From Mesosutterella faecium (lineage in GTDB: Bacteria > Pseudomonadota > Gammaproteobacteria > Burkholderiales > Burkholderiaceae_F): DNA of 64,000 nucleotides. Shown piece by piece: positions 34,300 to 42,455 of the stretch. The notes under the pieces were generated by a model that was not told where the DNA came from, did no database searches, and saw nothing but the letters and a program-made list of their open reading frames with translations. The position numbers and the translations under genes are program-made. Numbering within the stretch: the stretch's first letter is position 1; each line of letters starts with the position of its first letter. Location: the NCBI RefSeq assembly GCF_022809315.2, contig NZ_JAKZJU020000001.1, positions 1,302,001-1,366,000 of the forward strand, written 5' to 3'.

Positions 34300-35313
34300 A
34301 TGGAAAACGTGAAGCCCCTTGTCTCACTCGTGGTCCCGAGCCGCACCTATGTGCTCGAAGATCCCTCGGAAACCGACATCGAGCGGCTGGAGGGCTCGGT
34401 CCGCGGGCTTGAGGAGCTCGGCTTCGAGGTGGTCCGCACGCCCGGCCCCTGGCGGAACTGGAAGCGGTTCGGCGGCACCGATGAGGAGCGGCTTGCGGAG
34501 TTCATGACCGCGCTTTCCGACCCCGACGCCGATCTGGTGCTTCCGGTCCGGGGAGGCTACGGCATGACGCGGATTCTGCCCGGAATCGACTGGAAGCGGG
34601 TCGCGGAGCGCAATCCCGTCGCAATGGGCTTTTCCGACTTCACGGCCTTCAACATGGCGCTTTTCGCCCGCACGGGCCTGTCCTCCTGGCAGGGCCCGAT
34701 GGCCGGAGGGCTCGCTCCCGGGCATACGACCCGCTCCTCCCAGAGAAGCTTCCTGCGCGCACTTACCGCCTCGGACTGGTCGCTCGACTGGGTGCAGCCG
34801 GGCGACCCCGCCTCGCTCGAGGCCGCGGGCACGATCTGGGGCGGCAACCTTGCCATGATCGTCTCGCTGCTGGGCACGCCCTGGTTCCCCAAGCCCGAAA
34901 TGATCCGCGGCGGCCTCCTTTTCCTTGAGGACGTGGGCGAGGCGCCCTACCGGATCGACCGCATGCTCACGCAGCTCGAGCAGGCCGGAGTCTTCGACCT
35001 GCAGAGTGCCGTGGTCCTCGGACAGTTCACGGACTGCGGCGAAAATGGCGCGCGCGGAGACTTTACCCTCGGGGATGCGCTTGACGGACTGGCCGGGAGG
35101 CTGGCCCGAAAAGGCATCGGCTGCGTGCGGGGGCTGCCCTTCGGGCATGTCCGGGAGCTCAGCGCGGTGCCCTTCGGGGTGCCGGGGCGGCTGCAGGCGC
35201 TCCCGAGCGGCAGCGCGAGGCTCAGCTCTTCCTCCACTCCGGTCATTTTCCGCGGCAGGGCAGAGCTTGAGACAAGGCTCGCGGAACTGAGCTCGCCGCA
35301 CTTCGAGGACTGA
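34300..35313 (+). CDS. ldcA: muramoyltetrapeptide LD-carboxypeptidase (S66)
   Basis: 337 residues from the ATG at 34300. It removes the terminal D-Ala from murein tetrapeptides during cell-wall recycling. S66 features are visible: VVPSR near the start, RGGYG (84-88), the nucleophile S112 in MGFSDFTA, the Glu in LFLEDVGE and the late His in GLPFGH. There is no signal peptide, as expected for a cytoplasmic recycling enzyme. It lies 46 bp after tadA and 6 bp before the hybrid kinase. Confidence 0.92.
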   Translation: MENVKPLVSLVVPSRTYVLEDPSETDIERLEGSVRGLEELGFEVVRTPGPWRNWKRFGGTDEERLAEFMTALSDPDADLVLPVRGGYGMTRILPGIDWKRVAERNPVAMGFSDFTAFNMALFARTGLSSWQGPMAGGLAPGHTTRSSQRSFLRALTASDWSLDWVQPGDPASLEAAGTIWGGNLAMIVSLLGTPWFPKPEMIRGGLLFLEDVGEAPYRIDRMLTQLEQAGVFDLQSAVVLGQFTDCGENGARGDFTLGDALDGLAGRLARKGIGCVRGLPFGHVRELSAVPFGVPGRLQALPSGSARLSSSSTPVIFRGRAELETRLAELSSPHFED

Positions 35314-35319
35314 CGGAAC

Positions 35320-37257
35320 ATGGGGGCGAAGCTCAACGCGTTCCGCAGCTCGGTGCGGAGGGTGTTCGGCATTTCAGGCGGCCGCGAGGCGCTCGCGCAC
35401 CGTACGAGCCGGGTGCTCGCCCAGCAGCTCGAGCGCGCCATGAACATGATCGCCGTGCCCCTCATCCTTGAAGGAGCCTCCGCGGCGCTGCTCATTTTTT
35501 CGCTCTGGGAGCACGCGCCGCGGCTCGTTCTTCTGATCTGGGGAAGCGCCGTCGCGCTTTCCATCGCGGCTTCGATCGAGTTCTACCGGCGCTTCATGGC
35601 CGACAAGGCCCGGGTCGCGCGGATCCGCTTCTGGCTTCGCGCGCAGATGGCCCACAGCGTCATCACCGGGCTGCTCTGGGGGGCGGCGGGCTCCGTTTTC
35701 CCCTTTTTTGACTCGAGCGTCGTCTCGCTGGTGAGCCCGGTCACCGCAGTCGTCGTGGTGGCGCTCGGCTCCTGGCCCTTCTACGCCATGTGGCTGCCCG
35801 GCCTTTCGGTTTTCTCCCTGCTGTCGCTCGGGACCACGGGACTGTCGCTGATCGGCAGCTACTTCTTCACCAACCAGCTTTATGCAACGGTCTTTTTCCT
35901 CGCTCTGATCGCGGTGATCCTCTACTCGGGGCTGAAGCTGAACGAGCTCATGACCTCCTCGATCCTTGCCGAGAGCGAGAACCGCAAGCTCCTGCAGCGG
36001 CTCGAGCGCGAGCGCAACGCCGCGGAGGCCGCGCGGCGCGAAGCCGAGGAGGGAAGCCGCCGGCGCGCGGACTTTTTCCGCGCCGCGAACCACGACCTGC
36101 GCCAGCCCCTTCAGGCGATGGGCATCTACCTGCAGATCCTGCGCATGAAGAAGACCCCGGACACCGCTCCCGCGATCGAGCAGCTCTCGGTGTGCGCCGG
36201 TTCGATCTCGACCCTGGTCGAGCAAATCCTCGAGCTCAGCCGCATGACGGCCGACGACTTCACCGTGCACCGGGAGCTGGTGTCCGTGCCCGAGCTGCTT
36301 CGGGACCTTGCGGGCGAGTTCGCGCCGGTCGCGGCTGAAAAAGGCGTCGGCCTGTCGATCCGTCCCCTCGAGCTGCGGATCGACACCGACCGGCTGCTGG
36401 TTTCCCGCGCGCTTCGCAACCTGGTCTCCAATGCGATCAAGTACTGCAGCAGCGCGCGCCCGGAAGGCGGCGAAGTGATCGTGGCCGCAAGGCGCTGCCC
36501 CGCGGGCCGGGTGCGCATCTGCGTCTACGACAACGGCCCGGGCATTCCCCGCGAGGAGCGCGAGAAGGTGTTCCATTCCTTTTACCGCGGCAGCGCCGGA
36601 AGAAGCGGGCCGGGGGGCTATGGACTCGGGCTTGCCATCGTGAGCGCGATCTGCAGGAGGCTCGGCATCGGCCTCAGCGTGGGGTCGCTTCTTGGCCGCG
36701 GGACTGTCTTCCGCATGGAGTTCGGCGCGGCCGAGCGCACGGAGCCCGCGGGGGTAGCCCCGGCGGGCCGGGCGGCCGGCCCGGAGCCCGTGCAGCCTCT
36801 GCCGCGGCGAGTTCTTTTTCTGGAGGACAACTCGGCGGTGCGCCGCTCGGTAAGCGAGCTGCTTCGCAGCTGGGGCGCGGAGGTGGTGGCCGAGCCCTTT
36901 TTCAGCCCGCAGCTTGTCGAGCGCATGAAGGCCTTTAAGCCTGAGGTGCTGCTCACCGACTACGATCTGGGCGAGGGCGTGCCCAACGGCATCGACAGCT
37001 GCCTCACCCTGGCCCACGAACTGCGCACCCCGCTTCCCGCCGTGGTGCTCACCGCGGTGCCCGACGGGGTGATCGAGGAGGCCTGGCGCGAGAGGCTGCC
37101 GACGAGGGGGCTCGCGGAGATGCCGGAAATCCTGCAGAAGCCTGCGGGCGAGGCGGAGCTTAATTCCGCCCTGCGCAGGGCCTGCGAGTCGGGGAGCGCG
37201 GGCAGCGGCCCCCGCTCCCAGGCGCCTCTGCCCGATTTTTCCCGCTACCCGTCGTAA
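35320..37257 (+). CDS. hybrid sensor histidine kinase/response regulator
   Basis: 645 residues. A membrane input domain of about six helices (45-205) has no large periplasmic loop. A coiled coil (about 212-250) leads to HisKA with phospho-accepting H258 in ANHDLRQP. The ATPase motifs are NLVSNAIKY (N box, 367-375), DNGPGIP (404-410) and GGYGLGLAIV (432-441). The C-terminal receiver starts at RRVLFLEDN and has phospho-acceptor D547. The convergent NarL-type regulator at 37.5 kb is the likely output. The signal is unknown. It sits 6 bp behind ldcA, an unusual operon partner. Confidence 0.93.
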   Translation: MGAKLNAFRSSVRRVFGISGGREALAHRTSRVLAQQLERAMNMIAVPLILEGASAALLIFSLWEHAPRLVLLIWGSAVALSIAASIEFYRRFMADKARVARIRFWLRAQMAHSVITGLLWGAAGSVFPFFDSSVVSLVSPVTAVVVVALGSWPFYAMWLPGLSVFSLLSLGTTGLSLIGSYFFTNQLYATVFFLALIAVILYSGLKLNELMTSSILAESENRKLLQRLERERNAAEAARREAEEGSRRRADFFRAANHDLRQPLQAMGIYLQILRMKKTPDTAPAIEQLSVCAGSISTLVEQILELSRMTADDFTVHRELVSVPELLRDLAGEFAPVAAEKGVGLSIRPLELRIDTDRLLVSRALRNLVSNAIKYCSSARPEGGEVIVAARRCPAGRVRICVYDNGPGIPREEREKVFHSFYRGSAGRSGPGGYGLGLAIVSAICRRLGIGLSVGSLLGRGTVFRMEFGAAERTEPAGVAPAGRAAGPEPVQPLPRRVLFLEDNSAVRRSVSELLRSWGAEVVAEPFFSPQLVERMKAFKPEVLLTDYDLGEGVPNGIDSCLTLAHELRTPLPAVVLTAVPDGVIEEAWRERLPTRGLAEMPEILQKPAGEAELNSALRRACESGSAGSGPRSQAPLPDFSRYPS

Positions 37258-37472
37258 GCCGCTTCAGGGGACCGTTCAGAAATCCGGACTCCGGTGCGGC
37301 CGGGAAAGCGGCGGCCGCAGCAGGGCGGTCAGGGCAGGGGCGGGATGATTTCTCGAGGCCCCGGAAAAGGAATAAATCGCCATCGTTTCCTTCCGGAGGA
37401 CGGATCCCCTCTGGAGCCAGGCCCCGGAAGCGGCCTTGGTCGGAAAAGCGCCGGAATCTGCCGCCTGGCCGC

Positions 37473-38147
37473 CTAAAGCCTTACGTCGTAGCCCGCGCGG
37501 TGCGCGGCGATGAGCGCCTCGGTGCGGTTTCGGGCGCCAAGCGCCCGGTAGATGGCGGAGACGTGCGTTTTGACCGTCCCTTCAGAAAGCCCGAGCGTCT
37601 GGCAGATCTTCTTGATGGGGCTGCCCTTCGCAAGCTCGCGCAGCACGTCCATCTGCCGGGGCGTGAGGGCCTGGGGGGCCGCGGCGGGCTCGCGCATGGC
37701 CCGGGAGGCCTCGTCGAAGAAAAGCGCGCGCTGGCTCTCCTCGATGATCCGCGAGGGCAGGTACACGCCGCCCTTGAGCACGAAGTGGATCGCGGTGGTG
37801 AGCAGCCCCGCGTCGAGCGTCTTGGGAACGAACCCGGCCGCCCCCTTCTGCAGGACCCCGAGCACGGTCCTCCGGTCGAGCAGCCCCGAGAGCACCAGAA
37901 TCTTGAGCGAGGGGTGGGCTTTCACAAACTCTTCGAGCAGGCTCGTGCCCACTACTCCCGGCATCGACAGGTCCAGGATCAGCAGGTCGGCCTCCTCGCC
38001 GTGCTCGGCGAGCAGCCGCCGCGCCGAGACGACGTCGTTCGCCGCGTAGACCTCGGCCGAAGGGGAGTCGGCCCGGATGAGCGCGGAGAGCGCCTCGGTG
38101 ATGAGCGAGTGGTCGTCGACGACGATGAATTTGAGACTGCCGGGCAA
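37473..38147 (-). CDS. NarL/FixJ-family response regulator
   Basis: 224 residues when started at the TTG at 38147, which has GGAGG 7 nt upstream; a GTG seven codons earlier lies before that ribosome site. The receiver domain has the acidic pair D11/D12 and phospho-acceptor D59 in LILDLSMPG, with the conserved Lys in GFVPKT. A LuxR-type HTH at about 155-215 (LTPRQMDVLRELAKG, then GLSEGTVKTHVSAIY) binds DNA. It is convergent with the hybrid kinase and is its probable partner. Targets are unknown. Confidence 0.9.
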   Translation of the reverse strand: MPGSLKFIVVDDHSLITEALSALIRADSPSAEVYAANDVVSARRLLAEHGEEADLLILDLSMPGVVGTSLLEEFVKAHPSLKILVLSGLLDRRTVLGVLQKGAAGFVPKTLDAGLLTTAIHFVLKGGVYLPSRIIEESQRALFFDEASRAMREPAAAPQALTPRQMDVLRELAKGSPIKKICQTLGLSEGTVKTHVSAIYRALGARNRTEALIAAHRAGYDVRL

Positions 38148-38328
38148 GATAAGGCCTCCGAAGCGCACGTGTGGGGAAAAGAGCTCTTGAGCCGCCCCAT
38201 TCTATAGCTCGGGCCGCCGCCCCGGGATTTTTCTCGGCTAAAATGACAGGGCCCGCAGCGCCCCGGCCTTCAGGGCCCCCGCCCGCCGCGGGCTTTCAGG
38301 CTTTTTTGTTCACTCGGAGAATTGCGCC

Positions 38329-38604
38329 GTGCCGCTGCCCTTTAACGCCGCCCAGCTCGCCTTTCTGCTCTCAAGGCTTCCCGCCGCGAGCCAGCAGGCG
38401 ATCAGGCTTCTTGCCAAGACGAAGGGAAAGACTCCCCAGGAGGTGTTCGCCGAGTGCCTGAAGGAATACCTCGCGGGCCGCATCCCGCCGGTGGACGTCT
38501 CGGCCGCGCTTTCCACGACCCACGAGGTCATGTACAACATGGGCTACGCCTTCGGGCGCCTGAGGACGCTCGCGAGAAACTGGTCCGAAGGCAGAAGGGG
38601 CTGA
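38329..38604 (+). CDS. small hypothetical protein
   Basis: 91 residues with a GTG start preceded by GGAGA at 8 nt. It is predicted helical and soluble, with a repeated-hydrophobic start (FNAAQLAFLLSRLPAASQQAIRLLAKT) and a C-terminal helix ending in basic residues. It has no Cys pair and no membrane segment. I do not recognise the family. It is divergent from the response regulator and converges on the next gene with 33 bp between their stops. Confidence 0.55.
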   Translation: MPLPFNAAQLAFLLSRLPAASQQAIRLLAKTKGKTPQEVFAECLKEYLAGRIPPVDVSAALSTTHEVMYNMGYAFGRLRTLARNWSEGRRG

Positions 38605-38637
38605 AAAGGGCCCCTCTTTCAGGCCGTTTTTTCTTCT

Positions 38638-39282
38638 TCAGGGCTTTTTCCCGGCGGGGCCGGCGTCGTCCGAGAAATCCATGTGCGAGAACGCCTCCGG
38701 CAGCTCCACCGATTTCGACGCTCCGGCGGCAAGCTTTGCGAAAACCGAGACCATCCCCTCGAAGTCAGCCTCGTCAGCCCGCTCGCCAAAGCGCCGGAGC
38801 AGCTGTTCCCAGGAGGAGAATTTGCCGCTCACGTGGCTGAAGATCAGCACGAAGTTCTCGATCGCCGCCTCGGGCGTTCCTTCGGCAAAGGACGGGCTTT
38901 TCTCGTACAGGTTGCCGGGAATCGCGGAGGCGAGCCACTGCGCGGCCGGCGCTCCGGCCCAGCCGGGGAGCGCGGCCCCGTTGAGCTTTCCGGACAGCAG
39001 CGCCGAGAGCAGCATGAGCCCGCGCATCTCGGAGTCCATCAGGGCCTGGATCTCGGGGCCGGGCTCGGGGGCCTGCTCGGCGGGCACCCCTGCTGAGGCG
39101 CACTTTTCGTAGTGCGCGCTGATCGCTGCCGCGGACCTGCGCGAGGCCAGGCCCGAGGCGCGGAAAAGGGCGGCGAGGCTCTCCGGGTCCCTCAGGTTCA
39201 CGGGGCCTTTTGCCGTAAGGGCTTCGAGCGCCGCGAGGACCGGCACCTTGTCCTCATCCTTCCTGCTGGTATTGTCATTCAT
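38638..39282 (-). CDS. hypothetical helical protein
   Basis: 214 residues from the ATG at 39282; 16 more codons are open upstream without a ribosome site. The start is charged (MNDNTSRKDEDK). The rest is mainly helical and soluble, with SAHYEKCASAG and a C-terminal stretch FSHVSGKFSSWEQLLRRFGE. No enzyme motif is visible. It lies 96 bp downstream of the RDD gene on the same strand, so it may be at the far end of the hydrogenase transcript, but no functional link is evident. Confidence 0.5.
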   Translation of the reverse strand: MNDNTSRKDEDKVPVLAALEALTAKGPVNLRDPESLAALFRASGLASRRSAAAISAHYEKCASAGVPAEQAPEPGPEIQALMDSEMRGLMLLSALLSGKLNGAALPGWAGAPAAQWLASAIPGNLYEKSPSFAEGTPEAAIENFVLIFSHVSGKFSSWEQLLRRFGERADEADFEGMVSVFAKLAAGASKSVELPEAFSHMDFSDDAGPAGKKP

Positions 39283-39378
39283 GGCGGTTTTCCCGTTTCT
39301 CCCGCAGGCCGGAAGGCCGGCGGGCATCAAAACAAACGCGAAGGGGCGCGGACGGCCGCGTCCTGAAGAGGCGGCCCT

Positions 39379-39891
39379 TCAGCGGTCTTCGGCGCGCACG
39401 GAGATCACTTTGGTGTGGTTTCTTGCGTCCCAGGGCTGGGCCGGACGCTTCTTGGACCACAGATAGGCGAAGGGCAGCAGCAGAGGATAGCAGAAGTACC
39501 AGTAAAGGCCGAAGTAAAGGAGGTCGGTCGAGCGGCGCAGCGCCTGCATGAAGCCCGGCCGGCGGCCCGTTTCCGCGTCCACGACCCGCAGCCCCGTGGC
39601 GAGCTTTCCGGGCGTCGCCCCGAACCAGGTGAGCCACAGGCACTCCCAGGCGCAGTGCACGGCGGCGATCGTCGCGAACGTGCAGACGAGGTAGAGCACC
39701 ATGGGGCCGGTCTTCGTCACTTCCTGCCCGGTCGACTCCTCGAGCTGCAGGAAGGAGAGGTAGACGAAGAAGCCGCTCGGAAAGCCGAGCAGGAACACGG
39801 TGAGGGAGTCGATGCCCCGGGCGATGGCCCGGCGCCGCAGCAGGCGCTTGTCCTCGGGCGGTACTTTCAGAATGTCGCTGGTGCTTGCCAT
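39379..39891 (-). CDS. RDD-family membrane protein
   Basis: 170 residues. The RDD pattern is clear: RRRAIARGIDSL (Arg and Asp in the first helix), later TPGKLATGLRVVDAETGRRPGFMQALRR, and about three membrane helices. The roles of RDD proteins are mostly unknown; a few are linked to ion transport. It begins 39 bp after the hypE stop on the same strand with no terminator seen between, so it is probably the last gene of the hup-hyp run. Confidence 0.83.
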   Translation of the reverse strand: MASTSDILKVPPEDKRLLRRRAIARGIDSLTVFLLGFPSGFFVYLSFLQLEESTGQEVTKTGPMVLYLVCTFATIAAVHCAWECLWLTWFGATPGKLATGLRVVDAETGRRPGFMQALRRSTDLLYFGLYWYFCYPLLLPFAYLWSKKRPAQPWDARNHTKVISVRAEDR

Positions 39892-39930
39892 GAAAAAGCC
39901 TTCGATGAGCCTCCGGGGCCGCTTTTCTTG

Positions 39931-40983
39931 TCAGCAGATCCGGGGCAGCTGGTCGGCGTTGAGCCAGTCGACCATGCGCACGCCCCCCATCAGGGTCGTC
40001 ATCTGCACGTAGCCCGGGTCTTCGGCCGTCACAGTGCCGACGATAGCAGACTCTTCGCCGTGCGGGGCGGCGCGCATGGCCTTCAGGCACGACTCGGCCT
40101 CCTCTTCGGGGACGATCGCGATCAGCTTGCCCTCGTTGGCGACATAGAGGGGATCGAGCCCCAGGAACTCGCAGGCCTGGGCCACGTCCTCGTGCACGGG
40201 GATCGAGGCCTCGTCGAGCATGATGCCCACGCTGCTCTGGGAGGCGATTTCGTTGAGCGTCGTGGCAAGCCCTCCGCGGGTCGGGTCGCGCAGCACGTGC
40301 ACATGCGGGGCGGCGCGGCAGATCTCTTCGACCAGGGCGTTGAGGGGCGCCGAGTCGCTCTGGATCCCCGAGCCGAAGGACAGCCCCTCGCGCTCGGACA
40401 TGATCGCCATGCCGTGGTCGCCCATCGAGCCCGAGATGATCACCCGGTCGCCGGGCCGCGCGAGCCGCCCCGAGACCCGGATCCCCGGCAGCACCTCGCC
40501 GATCCCGGTGGTCGTGATGTAGAGCCCGTCGCCGTGGCCTTTTTCAACGACCTTGGTGTCCCCGGTCACGATCTTCACGCCGGCCTCGCGGGCCGTGCGG
40601 CCCATGGACTGGACGATCCGGTCGAGGTCTGCGATCGGGAAGCCTTCCTCGATGACGAAGCAGGCGGCGATGTAAAGGGGCTTCGCCCCGCACATGGCCA
40701 CGTCGTTCACGGTTCCCGCCACGGCCAGCGATCCGATGTCGCCGCCGGGGAAGAAAAGCGGCCGGATCACGTGCGCGTCGCAGGACACGACGGGCGTGCC
40801 GTGGATCTCGGGCAGGAAAGCCCCGTCGTGCCCCTCCTCGAGGATCTCGTTGCTGAAGGCGCGCGCGAAAACCTGGCTGATCAGCTGAGCGGTCGCGCGG
40901 CCTCCGGCGCCGTGGGTGAGGTCGATGATGCCCTTCTTCACGTCAATGGGCGTGGCGAAATAGCGCCTTTTCTCTTCTGCCAT
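39931..40983 (-). CDS. hypE: hydrogenase maturation protein HypE
   Basis: 350 residues of the PurM/HypE family. It dehydrates the carbamoylated C-terminal cysteine to a thiocyanate that supplies the cyanide ligands of the active-site iron. The protein ends in PRIC, the expected C-terminus with the modified Cys350. GGRATAQLI near the start and DPTRGGLATTLNEIA are family blocks. AAGGA stands 8 nt before the ATG. It follows hypD by 54 bp. Confidence 0.96.
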   Translation of the reverse strand: MAEEKRRYFATPIDVKKGIIDLTHGAGGRATAQLISQVFARAFSNEILEEGHDGAFLPEIHGTPVVSCDAHVIRPLFFPGGDIGSLAVAGTVNDVAMCGAKPLYIAACFVIEEGFPIADLDRIVQSMGRTAREAGVKIVTGDTKVVEKGHGDGLYITTTGIGEVLPGIRVSGRLARPGDRVIISGSMGDHGMAIMSEREGLSFGSGIQSDSAPLNALVEEICRAAPHVHVLRDPTRGGLATTLNEIASQSSVGIMLDEASIPVHEDVAQACEFLGLDPLYVANEGKLIAIVPEEEAESCLKAMRAAPHGEESAIVGTVTAEDPGYVQMTTLMGGVRMVDWLNADQLPRIC

Positions 40984-41037
40984 GACTTGCTTTGTCCTTA
41001 AAAATCTTTTTTGGGGAGCCGAAGCTCGCCTGTCCTT

Positions 41038-42180
41038 TCAGGCCGCGGGGCTCTTTTCTGAGCCGCGGCGCAACCGCCCGTAGCTGTAGAAGGCCGCGCA
41101 GGCGCCTTCGCTTGAGACCATGCAGGCCCCGATCGGGTGGGCGGGGGTGCAGGCGCGCCCGAAGGCCTTGCACTCGAAGGGTTCCTTTTCCCCGCGCAGG
41201 ATCGCGCCGCACTGGCAGGCCTTGCTGTCGGGAACCTGGCGCTCGACGAGCCCGAAGCGCCGTTCGGCGTCGAACTCTTCGAATTCGGGCGAGAGCCTGA
41301 GGGCGGAATGCGGCACCGAGCCGAGGCCCCGCCACTCGAAGCTGTCGCGCACGCGGAAGACCCGCTCCATCAGCTTCTTTGCGATCAGGTTGCCCTCCGG
41401 GGTCACGGCCCGGGTGAATTCGTTTTCCACCTCGTGGCGGCCCTCGTTCACCTGCCGCACGAGCATGAGGATCGTCATCAGCATGTCAAGCGGCTCGAAC
41501 CCGCAGATCACGACGGGCATCTTCCACTTGTCGGCGAACACCCGGTAGGGCTCCGAGCCGATCACGACCGAGACGTGCGCGGGGCCGACCAGGCCGTCGA
41601 GGACCGGAGCGGCCTCGCGCCTGGGCGCGGTGACGAGGATGTGCTCCATCGCGGCGGGCGTGAGCACGTGCGAGCAGATCACGGAAAAGTTTTTGATGCC
41701 TTCTTTCTTCGCCTGCAGCAGGCACACCGCCGTGGGCGGCGTCGTGGTCTCAAAGCCGATCGCGAAGAAGACGACTTCGCGCTGCGGGTTATCGCGCGCG
41801 ACGGCGAGCGCGTCCATGGGCGAGTAGACCATGCGGATGTCCGCGCCTTCGGCCTTCGCCATGAAAAGCGACTTCCCGCCCGAGGCGGGCACGCGCAGCG
41901 TGTCCGCGTAGGTGCACAGTATCGCCTTGTGCTGCAGGGCGGCCTCCATCGCCATGTCGATGCGGCCGATCGGCAGCACGCACACCGGGCAGCCCGGGCC
42001 GTGGATCATGCGCACGTTGCCCGGCAGCAGGTCCGTGAGCCCCCAGCGGGCGAGCACGTGGGTGTGGCCGCCGCAGAATTCCATGAAGCGGTACTGCCGG
42101 CCGGGCTGCGCGGCGTGCTCGAGCTCGGAGGCGATCGCCCGGGCCTGCCGGGAATTGCGGTATTCGGTGACGTACTTCAT
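41038..42180 (-). CDS. hypD: hydrogenase maturation protein HypD
   Basis: 380 residues. It is the scaffold, with HypC, on which the Fe(CN)2CO group is built. Conserved Cys blocks are FCGGHTH, GPGCPVCVLP and a C-terminal [4Fe-4S] region with CQCGAIL, CKAFGRAC and GACMVSSEGAC. The start overlaps the hypC stop by 4 bp, as expected for a HypC-HypD complex. Confidence 0.97.
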   Translation of the reverse strand: MKYVTEYRNSRQARAIASELEHAAQPGRQYRFMEFCGGHTHVLARWGLTDLLPGNVRMIHGPGCPVCVLPIGRIDMAMEAALQHKAILCTYADTLRVPASGGKSLFMAKAEGADIRMVYSPMDALAVARDNPQREVVFFAIGFETTTPPTAVCLLQAKKEGIKNFSVICSHVLTPAAMEHILVTAPRREAAPVLDGLVGPAHVSVVIGSEPYRVFADKWKMPVVICGFEPLDMLMTILMLVRQVNEGRHEVENEFTRAVTPEGNLIAKKLMERVFRVRDSFEWRGLGSVPHSALRLSPEFEEFDAERRFGLVERQVPDSKACQCGAILRGEKEPFECKAFGRACTPAHPIGACMVSSEGACAAFYSYGRLRRGSEKSPAA

Positions 42181-42428
42181 GCCGCCGCTCCCGCTCCCTG
42201 GAGGGCTTCGCCCGAGCGCGCCGCCGCTTCGAGCGCGCGCAGCGTCTCCTGGGCCTGCTCTTCGTCAATCCTCTGCAGGGCGAAGCCCACGTGGATGATC
42301 ACCCAGTCTCCGGGCTTCGGGTCGTCGATGAGGCTCACGTTCACGGCTTTCCTGATGCCGCCCAGGTCCGCGACGGCCTCCTCGGGAGAACTCACGCTCA
42401 CGATTTTTCCTGGAACTGCAAGACACAT
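42177..42428 (-). CDS. hypC: hydrogenase maturation chaperone HypC
   Basis: 83 residues. It begins MCLAVPGKIV, where Cys2 is the iron-carrying ligand after Met removal, and H46 in VIIHVGFAL is the second conserved ligand. It carries the Fe(CN)2CO unit from HypD to the large-subunit precursor. It sits between hypF (27 bp upstream) and hypD (4-bp overlap). The C-terminal tail is Ala-rich. A second HypC-type protein, hupF, is encoded at 49.5 kb. Confidence 0.96.
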   Translation of the reverse strand: MCLAVPGKIVSVSSPEEAVADLGGIRKAVNVSLIDDPKPGDWVIIHVGFALQRIDEEQAQETLRALEAAARSGEALQGAGAAA

Positions 42429-42455
42429 AGCTGAAATCCTCTTTTCGGTATTGTT

